This document shows, one piece after another, positions 23,674 through 33,676 of a DNA stretch of 64,000 bases. Every line of letters starts with the position of its first letter. The stretch's first letter is position 1. This stretch comes from Pantoea sp. Lij88 (GTDB taxonomy: Bacteria > Pseudomonadota > Gammaproteobacteria > Enterobacterales > Enterobacteriaceae), in the NCBI RefSeq assembly GCF_030062155.1, contig NZ_CP118269.1, positions 62,001 to 126,000 on the forward strand. The letters run 5' to 3'. A program made the translations under genes and the position numbers. A model generated the notes under the pieces. The model saw only the letters and a list, made by a program, of their open reading frames with translations. It did no database searches and was not told where the DNA came from.

Positions 23674-24660
23674 ATGAGCGACGCTGCTTTTAACTTCCAG
23701 ACATTGAATCCCGACGTATTGCTTGATGCGCTCTGGGATACAGGAATTCGCGTCGAATCGGGACTGACAGCCCTGAACAGCTATGAGAACCGGGTTTATC
23801 AATTCAGCGATGATGAAAAACGTCGCTATGTCGCGAAGTTTTATCGCCCACAGCGCTGGCGTGCCGAACAGATTGCTGAGGAGCATCAGTATGCACTCGA
23901 TCTGCTGGCTGACGAGGTGCCCATCGCGGCACCATTGCGACTAAAAGGCGAGACACTGCACAGCCACGCTGGCTTCTTCTTTGCCGTATTTCCCAGCCTG
24001 GGCGGACGGCAATATGAGACAGACAATGAAGATCAGATGGAGTGGGTTGGTCGCTTCCTGGGCCGCATTCATCAGACCGGGCGTAAAGCGCTGTTTAGTC
24101 AGCGTCCGACGATGGGTCTGGATGAATACCTCCATGAGCCGCGGCAGGTACTGGAGCAATCTCTATTAGTGCCTGCATCACTTAAGGCTGCACTGCTACA
24201 GGCGATCGATAAGCTGGGTAACACGCTGCAGCAACAGTGGCACACCACGTGGCAACCGCTACGATTACATGGCGACTGCCATCCGGGTAATATCCTGTGG
24301 CGTGATGGACCGCTGTTTGTCGATCTGGATGATGCCCGTAATGGCCCGGCGGTACAGGACCTGTGGATGCTGATCAGCGGCGACAAACAGGAGCAGCGTA
24401 TTCAGTGGGATATCCTGCTGGAGGCTTACAGTGAATTCAGTGATTTTGATATTAATGAATTGTCACTGATTGAGCCTTTACGCGCTATGCGCATGGTTTA
24501 TTATCTGGCCTGGGTTGTCCGACGCTGGCAGGATCCCGCTTTTCCGCGCGCTTTCCCCTGGATGACAGATGAAGATTTCTGGCGCAGGCAAATTTCACTC
24601 TTTACCGAGCAGGAGAAGCTGTTGCAGGAACCTCCTCTGCAGCTGACACCGCAATATTAA
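23674..24660 (+). CDS. srkA: Stress response serine/threonine kinase SrkA (YihE/RdoA)
   Basis: 328 residues from MSDAAFNFQ; an adjacent ATG adds one residue. Aminoglycoside-phosphotransferase-like kinase fold, with the catalytic loop LHGDCHPGNILW and metal-binding DLDDARNGP. E. coli SrkA is Cpx-regulated and limits stress-induced death. It stands 26 bp ahead of dsbA, the same operon arrangement as E. coli. Confidence 0.95.
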   Translation: MSDAAFNFQTLNPDVLLDALWDTGIRVESGLTALNSYENRVYQFSDDEKRRYVAKFYRPQRWRAEQIAEEHQYALDLLADEVPIAAPLRLKGETLHSHAGFFFAVFPSLGGRQYETDNEDQMEWVGRFLGRIHQTGRKALFSQRPTMGLDEYLHEPRQVLEQSLLVPASLKAALLQAIDKLGNTLQQQWHTTWQPLRLHGDCHPGNILWRDGPLFVDLDDARNGPAVQDLWMLISGDKQEQRIQWDILLEAYSEFSDFDINELSLIEPLRAMRMVYYLAWVVRRWQDPAFPRAFPWMTDEDFWRRQISLFTEQEKLLQEPPLQLTPQY

Positions 24661-24686
24661 TGACGTAGTCAGGAGAATTTTTCACG

Positions 24687-25316
24687 ATGAAAAAGATTTG
24701 GTTTGCACTGATGGGTTTAGTGCTGGCATTCAGCGCGTCTGCTGCCCAGTTCACTGAAGGTAAACAATATGTGAGTCTGCCGAAACCCGTGGCCGGCGAA
24801 CCTCAGGTGATGGAGTTCTTCTCTTTCTTCTGCCCGCACTGCTATCAGTTTGAACGTATTTATCACGTCAATGATGCGGTGAAGAAGAATCTGCCTGCTG
24901 ACACCAAACTGGTGAAATACCACGTCGATTTCCTCGGGGGTGACCTGGGACCGGTTGTCACTCAGGCCTGGGCTGTTGCAATGGCGCTGGGTGTTGAAGA
25001 TAAGGTGACAGTACCGATCTTTGATGGCATCCAGAAAACACAGACCATTACCGATCCTGCCAGTCTGAAAGAGACCTTTGTCAAAGCGGCCGGTATCTCC
25101 GCTGCTGACTACGATGCAGCCTGGAACAGCTTTGCCGTAAAAGCGCTGGTTGCACAACAGCAGAAAGCGGCGGCGGATGTTGATCTGCGCGGTGTGCCAG
25201 CAATGTTCGTCAATGGCAAATATATGGTGAACAACGGCGGCCTTGATACCAGCTCTATGGACAATTTCGTTGCTGATTACGCGAACGTGGTCAAATTCCT
25301 CGTAAGCCAGAAGTAA
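24687..25316 (+). CDS. dsbA: Thiol:disulfide interchange protein DsbA
   Basis: Periplasmic oxidase that introduces disulfide bonds and is recharged by DsbB. It has 209 residues with a signal peptide ending about residue 19 (FSASAA). The thioredoxin-fold active site is CPHC at residues 49-52, and the cis-Pro loop is RGVPAMFV. Likely transcribed from the srkA promoter and possibly its own. Confidence 0.97.
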   Translation: MKKIWFALMGLVLAFSASAAQFTEGKQYVSLPKPVAGEPQVMEFFSFFCPHCYQFERIYHVNDAVKKNLPADTKLVKYHVDFLGGDLGPVVTQAWAVAMALGVEDKVTVPIFDGIQKTQTITDPASLKETFVKAAGISAADYDAAWNSFAVKALVAQQQKAAADVDLRGVPAMFVNGKYMVNNGGLDTSSMDNFVADYANVVKFLVSQK

Positions 25317-25336
25317 TCTGCTTTACCATCCCATTT

Positions 25337-25362
25337 AACGCCAGCTCTGCTGGCGTTTTTTT
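25337..25362 (+). terminator. Terminator after dsbA
   Basis: AACGCCAGC, loop TCT, GCTGGCGTT followed by seven T; 21 bases after the stop. Confidence 0.92.
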
Positions 25363-25693
25363 ATGCCATTGAACAGAGTCATAAATTTTGTCCATCTCCA
25401 GGGCATAAATTTAATATCCACACAAGGGATCGCGTAATTAAAATTGCCGATCGGGTCACGGAAATTAAATAACCCGATGAAATATATATGTTTTATTGAG
25501 GGTCAAAACATTTAAGATCCTGAAAAACAGCGCGTTATAATTTTTACGCACAAAGTTATCCACAGAATGATCGTTGCGATCTCCCCTCCAGAACCGCCAA
25601 AAACGCGACATATCCTACGCCTTAGTTCACCATTTCCGCCAGCTTGTGGCATCCTTATAGACCAACCCATAGCAACGAAGACAACACAGACTT
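25363..25693 (+). promoter_or_regulatory. polA: polA upstream region with a DnaA box
   Basis: 331 bp, AT-rich, no credible ORF. A perfect DnaA 9-mer TTATCCACA lies at 25556-25564. E. coli has yihF and yihG between dsbA and polA; neither is present here. DnaA stimulation of polA expression has been reported in E. coli, so the box may be functional. Confidence 0.6.
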
Positions 25694-28480
25694 ATGGCGC
25701 AAATAGCAGAAAATCCCCTCATTCTGGTTGATGGCTCATCCTATCTTTATCGCGCGTATCACGCGTTTCCGCCGCTGACCAATAGTGCAGGTGAACCCAC
25801 TGGTGCCATGTACGGCGTGCTCAACATGCTGAAAAGCCTGCTGGCGCAATACAATCCGAGTCACGTTGCTGTGGTGTTCGATGCCAAAGGCAAAACCTTC
25901 AGGGATGAGCTGTTCGAGCATTACAAATCTCACCGTCCGCCGATGCCTGATGATCTGCGAGCGCAAATCGAGCCGCTGCATGAGATGGTGCGGGCGATGG
26001 GTCTGCCGTTGCTGGCTGTAAGCGGCGTTGAAGCCGATGACGTCATCGGTACGCTGGCGCTGGAAGCGGAGAAAAAGGGTCTTTCAGTACTGATTAGCAC
26101 CGGCGACAAAGATATGGCGCAGCTGGTCACTCCCGCTATCACGCTGATTAACACCATGAGCAATACGATTCTGGGGCCGGAAGAGGTTGAGCAGAAGTAC
26201 GGTGTGCCGCCCGCCTTGATCATCGATTTTCTGGCCATGATGGGCGACAGCTCAGATAACATCCCAGGCGTGCCGGGTGTGGGTGAGAAAACCGCACAGG
26301 CTCTGCTGCAGGGCCTGGGCAGCATGCAGACGATCTATGACAATCTGGACAAGGTGGCCGATCTCGGCTTTCGTGGTGCCAAAACCATGGCGACCAAACT
26401 TGAGCAGAATCGTGATGTGGCATTTCTCTCTTACCAGCTGGCGACCATCAAGACAGACGTTGAGCTGGCGCTGCCCTGTGAAGAGCTCACCGTCACTGAA
26501 CCCAATGTCGAGGCGCTGCAGACCCTCTTCAGTCGTTATGAGTTCAAACGCTGGCTGAGTGACCTGCAGGACGGTAAATGGCTGCAGGGCAAAAAGAGTC
26601 CTGCTCAGGCACAAGCAGCGCTCTCCGATGAGCCAGTCGCTGTGGTTGAAACCAGCAGCGTGTTACCGACCGAGGGTTATGTCACGATCCTGGATCAGGA
26701 AATCTTTGATAGCTGGCTGGAGAAGCTGAAAAACAGCGACGTGTTTGCCTTTGATCTGGAGACCGACGCGCTGGATACCCTGAGCGCTAATATCGTGGGC
26801 ATCAGCTTCGCGGTAGCGCCCGGTGAAGCTGCCTACTTGCCGGTTGCCCATGACTATCTTGATGCACCTGATCAACTGGATCGTGCCGCCGTTCTGGCAC
26901 AGCTCAAGCCCCTGCTGGAAGATGAGAGCGCCTGGAAAGTGGGGCAGAATCTCAAATACGATCGTGGCGTGCTGAAGAACTACGACATTGAACTGGCCGG
27001 TATCAAATTCGACACCATGCTTGAGTCCTATATTCTCAACAGCGTAGTGGGTAAACATGACATGGATAGCCTGGCTGCTCGCTGGCTTAACCATAAAACG
27101 GTCACCTTCCAGGAGATCGCCGGAAAAGGCAAAAATCAGCTGACGTTCAATCAAATCGCGTTAGAGCAGGCATCCCATTATGCTGCTGAGGATGCCGATG
27201 TGACCCTGCAGTTGCATCTTAAGATGTGGCCAGAGCTGGAGAAAGAAGCGGGCCCGAAAAAAGTCTTCGAGCAGATTGAAATGCCGTTACTGACGGTGAT
27301 TTCACGGATTGAGCGTAATGGCGTGTTGATTGATCAATCCATTCTGGCGCAACACTCGAAAGAGCTGACTGCCCGACTGGCTGAGCTTGAATTAAAAGCG
27401 CATGAGCTGGCAGGGGAACCCTTTAACCTTTCATCCACTAAGCAGCTTCAGGTGATCCTGTTTGAGAAACAGGGTATCAAACCCACGAAGAAAACGCCGG
27501 GCGGTGCGCCGTCAACCAGCGAAGAGGTGTTAGCTGAGCTGGCACTCGACTATCCGCTGCCCAAAGTGATTCTGGAGCATCGCGGTTTATCCAAACTCAA
27601 GTCGACCTATACGGATAAATTGCCGCTGATGATTAACCCGATAACCGGGCGCGTGCATACCTCTTATCATCAGGCTGTTACCGCAACCGGACGCTTATCT
27701 TCTGCCGATCCGAATCTGCAAAACATCCCGGTGCGTAATGATGAAGGACGCCGAATCCGTCAGGCCTTTGTGGCGGCCAAAGGCCATCGCATTGTGGCGG
27801 CGGACTATTCACAAATCGAACTGCGTATTATGGCCCACCTCTCTCAGGACAAAGGATTGCTGGACGCGTTTGCCCAGGGCGAGGATATTCACCGCGCCAC
27901 GGCCTCCGAAGTGTTTGGTGTGGCGCTGGATAAAGTCAGCGGCGAACAGCGTCGCAGCGCCAAAGCGATCAACTTTGGTCTGATTTATGGCATGAGCGCA
28001 TTTGGTCTGTCGCGTCAGCTGAATATCGGTGCGGGCGAAGCGAAAAAGTATATGGACCTCTACTTTGAACGCTATCCAGGCGTACTGCGCTATATGGAGA
28101 ACACCCGCCAGCTGGCTGCAAGTAAGGGCTATGTCGAAACGCTGGAAGGCCGTCGGCTCTGGCTGCCAGATATCAAATCCAGCAACGCCATTCGTCGCAA
28201 AGCCGCAGAACGTGCCGCGATCAATGCGCCAATGCAGGGAACGGCAGCGGATATTATCAAGCGGGCGATGATTGCCGTAGATGCGTGGCTGGAACAGCAA
28301 AAAGATAATGACGTCCGCATGATCATGCAGGTTCACGATGAACTGGTATTCGAAGTGAAAGAGGAGGCGGTTGAAAAGGCCAGCCAGAAAATCCGTGCGC
28401 TGATGGAAGGCAGCGTGCAGCTCGACGTTCCTTTACTGGTCGAAGTCGGGACAGGTAACAACTGGGATGAAGCCCACTGA
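25694..28480 (+). CDS. polA: DNA polymerase I
   Basis: 928 residues, the E. coli length. In order: 5'-3' flap nuclease (to about 320, with [17 protein letters not shown] and GDKDMAQLV), 3'-5' proofreading domain starting [12 protein letters not shown], and the A-family polymerase with [17 protein letters not shown] (motif A), [20 protein letters not shown] (motif B) and [10 protein letters not shown] (motif C). Catalytic acids are intact in all three domains. Acts in Okazaki fragment maturation and repair. Followed, as in E. coli, by the Spot 42 gene. Confidence 0.98.
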   Translation: MAQIAENPLILVDGSSYLYRAYHAFPPLTNSAGEPTGAMYGVLNMLKSLLAQYNPSHVAVVFDAKGKTFRDELFEHYKSHRPPMPDDLRAQIEPLHEMVRAMGLPLLAVSGVEADDVIGTLALEAEKKGLSVLISTGDKDMAQLVTPAITLINTMSNTILGPEEVEQKYGVPPALIIDFLAMMGDSSDNIPGVPGVGEKTAQALLQGLGSMQTIYDNLDKVADLGFRGAKTMATKLEQNRDVAFLSYQLATIKTDVELALPCEELTVTEPNVEALQTLFSRYEFKRWLSDLQDGKWLQGKKSPAQAQAALSDEPVAVVETSSVLPTEGYVTILDQEIFDSWLEKLKNSDVFAFDLETDALDTLSANIVGISFAVAPGEAAYLPVAHDYLDAPDQLDRAAVLAQLKPLLEDESAWKVGQNLKYDRGVLKNYDIELAGIKFDTMLESYILNSVVGKHDMDSLAARWLNHKTVTFQEIAGKGKNQLTFNQIALEQASHYAAEDADVTLQLHLKMWPELEKEAGPKKVFEQIEMPLLTVISRIERNGVLIDQSILAQHSKELTARLAELELKAHELAGEPFNLSSTKQLQVILFEKQGIKPTKKTPGGAPSTSEEVLAELALDYPLPKVILEHRGLSKLKSTYTDKLPLMINPITGRVHTSYHQAVTATGRLSSADPNLQNIPVRNDEGRRIRQAFVAAKGHRIVAADYSQIELRIMAHLSQDKGLLDAFAQGEDIHRATASEVFGVALDKVSGEQRRSAKAINFGLIYGMSAFGLSRQLNIGAGEAKKYMDLYFERYPGVLRYMENTRQLAASKGYVETLEGRRLWLPDIKSSNAIRRKAAERAAINAPMQGTAADIIKRAMIAVDAWLEQQKDNDVRMIMQVHDELVFEVKEEAVEKASQKIRALMEGSVQLDVPLLVEVGTGNNWDEAH

Positions 28481-28711
28481 TTCATAGCCGGAGGTCGGTT
28501 CCGCAGGGCGGAATCGGCCAGTCATCAGGTATAAGAAAATCGTTTAGTTAACCGGTTTAGCGTGTTGAAAACTGGCACTGAGAGAACGGGTTTTTCTAAC
28601 TGCTTATCGTCTAAACACTTTTTTCGTCATTAAACTACATCACAACGCTATTTTTGTGACGTGCATGGTAGAAAAAGTCCTGTTTGATGTAAGTAAGCAA
28701 CAAAAAAGCCT

Positions 28712-28739
28712 TTGTCAGGCACAGAAAATCAGGTAAAGT
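28712..28739 (+). promoter_or_regulatory. Spot 42 promoter
   Basis: -35 TTGTCA (28712-28717), 16-bp spacer, -10 TAAAGT (28734-28739), seven bases before the RNA 5' end. The rest of the 28481-28746 gap shows no ORF. A TGTGA at 28655-28659 may be half of a CRP site. Confidence 0.75.
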
Positions 28740-28746
28740 TCGTCGC

Positions 28747-28853
28747 GTAGGGTACAGAGGTAAGATGTTCTATCTTTCAGACCTTTTACTTCACGTAATC
28801 GGATTTGGCTGAATTTAGCCGCCCCAGTCATTCTGTGACTGGGGCGTTTTTTA
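28747..28853 (+). ncRNA. spf: Spot 42 small RNA
   Basis: Hfq-dependent sRNA that, in E. coli, represses galK and many catabolic mRNAs when cAMP is low. The first ~70 bases, starting GTAGGGTACAGAGGTAAGA, match E. coli closely. The terminator GCCCCAGTCA/TGACTGGGGC plus T-run is intact; the stretch before it is three bases shorter. Position between polA and engB is conserved. Confidence 0.95.
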
Positions 28854-28897
28854 TTGGGCTTTTTGCACCGCCAGTTTCAGCGGCACAGGGCAGACAC

Positions 28898-29533
28898 TTA
28901 CTCTTCCGCGTCCTGATCCTCAACCGCCGGCTCAAGCGTATTAAACCAGCTGTCCAGCTTCTGACGAACCTTATCGACGCCGATTTTCTTCAGCGATGAG
29001 AAGAGCTCTACCTGCACATCACCGACAAATTCGAGTGCGGCTTCACGCACGATATTGAGCTGCGCTTTACGGGCCCCTGAGGCCAGTTTGTCTGCTTTAG
29101 TCAGAAGCAACAGTACCGGAATGCCGCTTTCTACCGACCACTGAATCATCTGACGGTCGAGATCTTTCAGCGGATGACGGATATCCATCAGGATCACCAG
29201 ACCTTTCAGCGCCTGACGTTTTTGCAGGTACTCACCTAACGCACGCTGCCACTTCAGCTTCATCTCTTCCGGCACTTCGGCGTAACCGTAACCCGGCAGG
29301 TCGACCAGACGTTTACCTTCTTTCACCTCAAACAGGTTAATCAGCTGCGTACGTCCCGGTGTTTTACTGGTACGCGCCAGACCCTTCTGATTGGTTAACG
29401 TATTCAGCGCACTCGATTTTCCCGCGTTCGAGCGGCCAGCGAAAGCCACTTCAATTCCGGTATCGGCAGGCAGATGGCGGATATCCGGCGCGCTCATAAC
29501 AAAGTGGGTAACGTGATAATTCAATTCAGACAA
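28898..29533 (-). CDS. engB: Ribosome biogenesis GTPase EngB (YihA/YsxC)
   Basis: Essential GTPase for 50S assembly, 211 residues. G1 is [10 protein letters not shown]3 [12 protein letters not shown]4 LTKADKL. The C-terminal tail is acidic (EDQDAEE). Minus strand, convergent with spf, with its promoter facing the csrC upstream region. Confidence 0.96.
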   Translation of the reverse strand: MSELNYHVTHFVMSAPDIRHLPADTGIEVAFAGRSNAGKSSALNTLTNQKGLARTSKTPGRTQLINLFEVKEGKRLVDLPGYGYAEVPEEMKLKWQRALGEYLQKRQALKGLVILMDIRHPLKDLDRQMIQWSVESGIPVLLLLTKADKLASGARKAQLNIVREAALEFVGDVQVELFSSLKKIGVDKVRQKLDSWFNTLEPAVEDQDAEE

Positions 29534-29623
29534 GGTGACACTCCAGAAAACGCATTAAGGCAATACGGGCGATTATACGCGTTATGACGCTAAAGTGCTC
29601 AACCGCGTCTCATCCGCCAGGTT

Positions 29624-29641
29624 TGTAAGAGATTTGCCATT
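29624..29641. promoter_or_regulatory. Candidate UvrY (SirA/GacA) binding site upstream of csrC
   Basis: TGTAAGAGAT followed by TTGCCATT: the left half of the 18-bp TGTAAG-N6-CTTACA palindrome is perfect and the right half is weak. It lies about 165 bp before the csrC start, the kind of distance seen for UvrY at csr RNA genes. Confidence 0.45.
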
Positions 29642-29754
29642 AAAGCTGCGGGTTATTTCGCTTTTTACTTTAATTACTAAAAATAAAAATTTATATAATT
29701 CAGTTAATTATCATAAATCGTTCTTTTTTTGAACGAACTATTTGCGGCGCTGAC

Positions 29755-29782
29755 TTGAGGCTTTTACCAGTTGGTCTACATT
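29755..29782 (+). promoter_or_regulatory. csrC promoter
   Basis: -35 TTGAGG (29755-29760), 16-bp spacer, -10 TACATT (29777-29782). It predicts a start near 29789. Confidence 0.6.
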
Positions 29783-29788
29783 AGTGTG

Positions 29789-30019
29789 CAGTGCACGGCA
29801 GCACCCATCAGGATGATGCGCTCAGGGATACCAGGAGGGTAAAGAGCGGTGGAATGGAACGAGGTCAGGGATTGCGGACCAGACAGGGATAAGGAAAAGC
29901 TCAGGAGTTGAGCAGGCGCGGGATTGACCGGGATGTTACGAGCCGAAAAGGATTTAAAACATGATTCCTTCCTATGAAGGTATGAAATAAGGCGACAGCT
30001 TGAGCTGTCGCCTTTTTTC
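29789..30019 (+). ncRNA. csrC: CsrC, CsrA-sequestering regulatory RNA
   Basis: About 230 nt with 13 GGA motifs, many as AGGGA or AGGA in predicted loops, the hallmark of a CsrA sponge. It ends in the terminator GGCGACAGCT/AGCTGTCGCC plus T-run (29991-30018), essentially the E. coli CsrC terminator. Synteny between engB and yihI is as in E. coli. The 5' end is inferred from the promoter. Confidence 0.9.
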
Positions 30020-30086
30020 TTTGTCTACTTTCTGCTAGATTTCGCCGCAATTCTATACTGAATAAAAAAAGCCGGGACCGAATACT

Positions 30087-30611
30087 ATGAAGCAACCTGC
30101 ACGAGCTGCTCACGGCAAACCTGCCGTCAAAGCCAAACGCAAATCGCGTGACGATATCAACCATGAAGCACGCGATCGTAAACGTGATAAAAAGCATCGC
30201 GGACATGCATCTGGCAGCCGTGCTAATCCGGCGGCGTCCGAAAGTAATGGCGGAAGTCAGGCGAACAGCGTGAAAGATCCGCGCATCGGGAGTAAAAAAC
30301 CGGTGGCCCTGATTGCTGAGGGAAAAACCGCAGCCGTTAAGCCAAAGAAAAGCGTCGAAAAACCGGCCGCTGAGAAGAAAGTGCGTCTGACGCCAGAAGA
30401 AGAGCTGGCGAAGCTGGAAAATGATGAGCGTCTGGATGCGCTGCTGGATCGGCTGGAAAATGGCGAAACACTGTCAGCTGAAGATCAGGGCTGGCTGGAT
30501 GCCTCGCTGGACCGTATCGATGAACTGATGGAGCAGTTAGGCATCGTGATGGATGATGCCGAAGATGAGCAGGCTGAAGAAGATATGTACCGTCTGCTGA
30601 AAGGCAACTAA
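30087..30611 (+). CDS. yihI: Der GTPase-activating protein YihI
   Basis: 174-residue activator of the ribosome-assembly GTPase Der. The first ~100 residues are very basic, low-complexity and probably disordered ([21 protein letters not shown]). The C-terminal part is acidic and helical ([20 protein letters not shown] ... [15 protein letters not shown]). GGGA lies upstream of the ATG. It follows the csrC terminator. Confidence 0.93.
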   Translation: MKQPARAAHGKPAVKAKRKSRDDINHEARDRKRDKKHRGHASGSRANPAASESNGGSQANSVKDPRIGSKKPVALIAEGKTAAVKPKKSVEKPAAEKKVRLTPEEELAKLENDERLDALLDRLENGETLSAEDQGWLDASLDRIDELMEQLGIVMDDAEDEQAEEDMYRLLKGN

Positions 30612-30665
30612 GCAAATTTGATCGGCATGTGGTTTCCGCATGCCGCGCTTATCAGGTAAACGACA

Positions 30666-30842
30666 ATGTTTTGGCCTGGATCAATTTTCGCGCTGCTGGC
30701 GACATGTTATCTACTGTGGTTATTGTTTAAACTACGACGCCTGTCGCGGCTGAAGCAACGTTTACGTCGGGTCTCATCCCGCTCACCTTTCATCTCCTCT
30801 TCTTCGCGACCTTCTCTCAGACGCCGTCACCGGAAGGAGTGA
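30666..30842 (+). CDS. Small membrane protein ORF between yihI and hemN, function unknown
   Basis: 58 codons, from ATG at 30666 to TGA at 30842. The N-terminal ~20 residues form one hydrophobic segment (FWPGSIFALLATCYLLWLLF), followed by a strongly basic, serine/arginine-rich tail (RRLSRLKQRLRR ... PSLRRRHRKE), so an N-out/C-in single-span topology is expected. The stop overlaps the hemN RBS region (AAGGAG then TGA) and ends two bases before the hemN ATG, suggesting translational coupling. GGTAAACGACA precedes the ATG, a modest RBS. I do not recognise a family. Confidence 0.6.
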   Translation: MFWPGSIFALLATCYLLWLLFKLRRLSRLKQRLRRVSSRSPFISSSSRPSLRRRHRKE

Positions 30843-30844
30843 GC

Positions 30845-32218
30845 ATGCCATCGCAGCAGATTGAGTGGGATCAGGCGTTAATTGAAAAGTACAATTACGC
30901 TGGCCCGCGTTACACCTCTTATCCCACCGCGCTGGAGTTCAGCGAGCAGTTCGCGGAAACTGATTTCCAGCGTGCCGTGGCGCGTTTTCCCGATCGTCCG
31001 CTGTCGCTCTATGTTCATATTCCCTTCTGCCATCGTCTCTGCTACTTCTGCGGCTGTAATAAGATTGTGACGCGTCAGCGCCACAAAGCGGACCGCTATC
31101 TGGATGTGCTTGAGCAGGAGATTATTCAGCGCGCGCCGCTGTTTCGTGAGCGTCAGGTCACGCAGCTTCACTGGGGCGGTGGTACGCCAACCTTTCTCGA
31201 TAATGCGCAGATTTCGCGGCTGGTGGGTTTGCTGAAGCAGCACTTCAGCGTGGCCAACGATGCCGAAATGTCGATCGAAGTTGATCCCCGGGAAATTGAG
31301 CTGGATGTGATTGATCACCTGCGATCGCTGGGATTCAATCGTCTGAGCATGGGCGTGCAGGATTTCAATAAATCGGTGCAGGAACGGGTTAACCGGGTGC
31401 AGGATGAAGAGGTGATTTTCGGCCTGATGGCGCGCGCCCGTGAACAGGGCTTCAGCTCAACCAGCATCGACCTGATCTATGGTTTGCCCCTGCAGACGCC
31501 AGCCAGCTTCGCCTGGACGCTGGAGCGGGTCCTGGCGCTGAGCCCGGATCGCCTTAGCGTCTTTAACTATGCGCATCTGCCCGCGATGTTCGCAGCACAG
31601 CGTAAAATCAAAGAGAATGAACTGCCCTCTGCTCAGCAAAAGCTGGATATTCTGCAGCAGACCATCGCGACCCTGACTCAGCAGGGCTACCAGTTTATCG
31701 GCATGGATCACTTTGCAAAGCCGCAGGATGAGCTGGCTATCGCGCAGCGTGAAGGACAGTTGCATCGTAATTTCCAGGGATACACGACGCAGGGCGGCAC
31801 CGATTTACTGGGCCTTGGCGTCTCGGCCATCAGTATGATTGGCGACAGTTATGCGCAGAACCAGAAAGACCTGAATACCTGGTACGCGTGTGTGGAACGG
31901 CAGGGAAATGGCCTGTGGCGCGGTATCGCCTTAACCGACGATGATTGCCTGCGGCGTGATGTGATCAAAACGCTGATTTGTAACTTCTCGCTGGATTTTG
32001 CCGCGACAGAGGCGCAATGGGGAATTCGCTTCAGTGACTATTTTGCCGAAGACCTGGCGCTGCTGAAACCGTTAATCGCCGACGGGCTGGTGGTCCGGAC
32101 GTCGGGTGGGCTGGAGGTGACAGGAGTTGGCCGGTTACTGATCCGTAATATCTGTATGTGCTTTGATCGCTATCTGCGTCAGAAAGCGCGTCAGCAGCAG
32201 TTCTCCCGCGTTATCTGA
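30845..32218 (+). CDS. hemN: Oxygen-independent coproporphyrinogen III dehydrogenase HemN
   Basis: Radical SAM enzyme converting coproporphyrinogen III to protoporphyrinogen IX in anaerobic heme synthesis. It has 457 residues, with the [4Fe-4S] motif in HIPFCHRLCYFCGC and the glycine motif HWGGGTPTF. The ATG at 30845 has AAGGAG five bases upstream and fits the family; a GTG at 30839 is too close to that RBS. Confidence 0.96.
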   Translation: MPSQQIEWDQALIEKYNYAGPRYTSYPTALEFSEQFAETDFQRAVARFPDRPLSLYVHIPFCHRLCYFCGCNKIVTRQRHKADRYLDVLEQEIIQRAPLFRERQVTQLHWGGGTPTFLDNAQISRLVGLLKQHFSVANDAEMSIEVDPREIELDVIDHLRSLGFNRLSMGVQDFNKSVQERVNRVQDEEVIFGLMARAREQGFSSTSIDLIYGLPLQTPASFAWTLERVLALSPDRLSVFNYAHLPAMFAAQRKIKENELPSAQQKLDILQQTIATLTQQGYQFIGMDHFAKPQDELAIAQREGQLHRNFQGYTTQGGTDLLGLGVSAISMIGDSYAQNQKDLNTWYACVERQGNGLWRGIALTDDDCLRRDVIKTLICNFSLDFAATEAQWGIRFSDYFAEDLALLKPLIADGLVVRTSGGLEVTGVGRLLIRNICMCFDRYLRQKARQQQFSRVI

Positions 32219-32222
32219 AGAA

Positions 32223-32249
32223 ACGGGCTGGCAGATGACGCCAGCCCGT
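32223..32249. terminator. Bidirectional hairpin between hemN and glnG
   Basis: Perfect 10-bp stem ACGGGCTGGC/GCCAGCCCGT with a seven-base loop between convergent genes. T-runs are poor on both sides. Confidence 0.65.
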
Positions 32250-32259
32250 ACCGAATCGC

Positions 32260-33669
32260 TTATTCCATGCCAAGCTCTTTCAGCTTGCGCGTCAGGGTGT
32301 TTCGTCCCCAGCCCAGCAAACGTGCCGCTTCCTGCTTGTGACCTTGCGTATGACGCAGCGCAGTGGTGAGCAGCGTGCGCTCCATCTCCGGCTGTGCTTC
32401 CGACAGCAGATTCTGATGACCGGAACGCAGGGCGCGGTCGGCCCACTGTGCCAGCAGCGTTGCCCAGCTATCAGGCAGCGACTGCACCGGATTTTCCGGG
32501 GTACTGGATTCAAACAGCTCGCCGGGCAGATCCTGAATCAGCACTTCCTGACCCGCAGCCATCACGGTCAGCCAGCGACAGGTGTTCTCCAGCTGACGCA
32601 CGTTACCGGACCAGTGCAGCCGGGTTAGGGCTGTCTCAGTTTCCGGATGCAGAATCTTCGCTTCCACACCCAGCTCACGGGCCGCCACCTGCAGGAAGTA
32701 ACGCGCCAGACGCGGGATATCCTCACGACGCTCACGCAGCGGCGGCAGATGCACGCGAATGACATTCAGGCGGTGGAACAGATCCTCACGGAACTTGCCT
32801 TCCTGCACGCGCAACTCCAGGTTCTGGTGGGTTGCCGCGATAATACGCACATCCACTTTCACCGGCGCATAACCACCGACGCGATAGAACTGACCATCGG
32901 CCAGCACGCGCAGCAGACGGGTCTGCACATCCAGTGGCATATCACCGATCTCATCCAGGAACAGCGTGCCGCCATCCGCCTGCTCAAAACGGCCCTGACG
33001 GATCTGGTTCGCCCCGGTAAAGGCGCCTTTCTCGTGACCAAACAGCTCTGACTCAATCAGGTCTTTGGGGATCGCCGCCATGTTCAGCGCGATAAACGGC
33101 GCTTTGGTGCGCGGGCTGTGGCGATGCAGCGCATGGGCCACCAGCTCTTTACCGGTTCCGGACTCGCCGTTGATCAGTACGCTGATCGAAGAGCGCGATA
33201 ATCGTCCGATGATGCGGAACACATCCTGCATCGCGGGGGCTTCACCAATGATATCGGTGGTCGGTCCGCTGACCGGCTGATTACGCGGCTGCTGCTGCTC
33301 CTGATAGTGACTGATAGCACGCTCTACCAGCGCAACAGCCTCATCAATATCGAACGGTTTAGGCAGATAATCAAAGGCACCCTGCTGATAGGCGCTGACG
33401 GCCGCATCCAGATCCGAATGCGCTGTCATTATGATGACCGGAAGCATCGGATGACGCTGTTTAATCTGTTTCAGCAGCGCCAGGCCATCCATACCGGGCA
33501 TGCGAATGTCTGACAATAAAACGTCCGGGGTTTTGGTTGAGAGGGCATCCAGCACCTCGCTAGCGCTATCAAAAGTCGCGCAGCTCAAACCGGCTCCAGT
33601 GAGCGCGCGTTCAAGCACCCAGCGGATGGAGCTATCGTCATCGACGATCCAGACTATCCCTCGTTGCAT
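32260..33669 (-). CDS. glnG: Nitrogen regulator NtrC (GlnG)
   Basis: Sigma-54-dependent activator of nitrogen-limitation genes, 469 residues. Receiver domain ([14 protein letters not shown] with the phosphorylated Asp), AAA+ domain with Walker A GESGTGKE, the sigma-54 contact loop GAFTGA and Walker [14 protein letters not shown], then a Fis-type HTH ([21 protein letters not shown]) at the C-terminus. Seven bases after glnL, same operon. Confidence 0.98.
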   Translation of the reverse strand: MQRGIVWIVDDDSSIRWVLERALTGAGLSCATFDSASEVLDALSTKTPDVLLSDIRMPGMDGLALLKQIKQRHPMLPVIIMTAHSDLDAAVSAYQQGAFDYLPKPFDIDEAVALVERAISHYQEQQQPRNQPVSGPTTDIIGEAPAMQDVFRIIGRLSRSSISVLINGESGTGKELVAHALHRHSPRTKAPFIALNMAAIPKDLIESELFGHEKGAFTGANQIRQGRFEQADGGTLFLDEIGDMPLDVQTRLLRVLADGQFYRVGGYAPVKVDVRIIAATHQNLELRVQEGKFREDLFHRLNVIRVHLPPLRERREDIPRLARYFLQVAARELGVEAKILHPETETALTRLHWSGNVRQLENTCRWLTVMAAGQEVLIQDLPGELFESSTPENPVQSLPDSWATLLAQWADRALRSGHQNLLSEAQPEMERTLLTTALRHTQGHKQEAARLLGWGRNTLTRKLKELGME

Positions 33670-33676
33670 AGAAACC

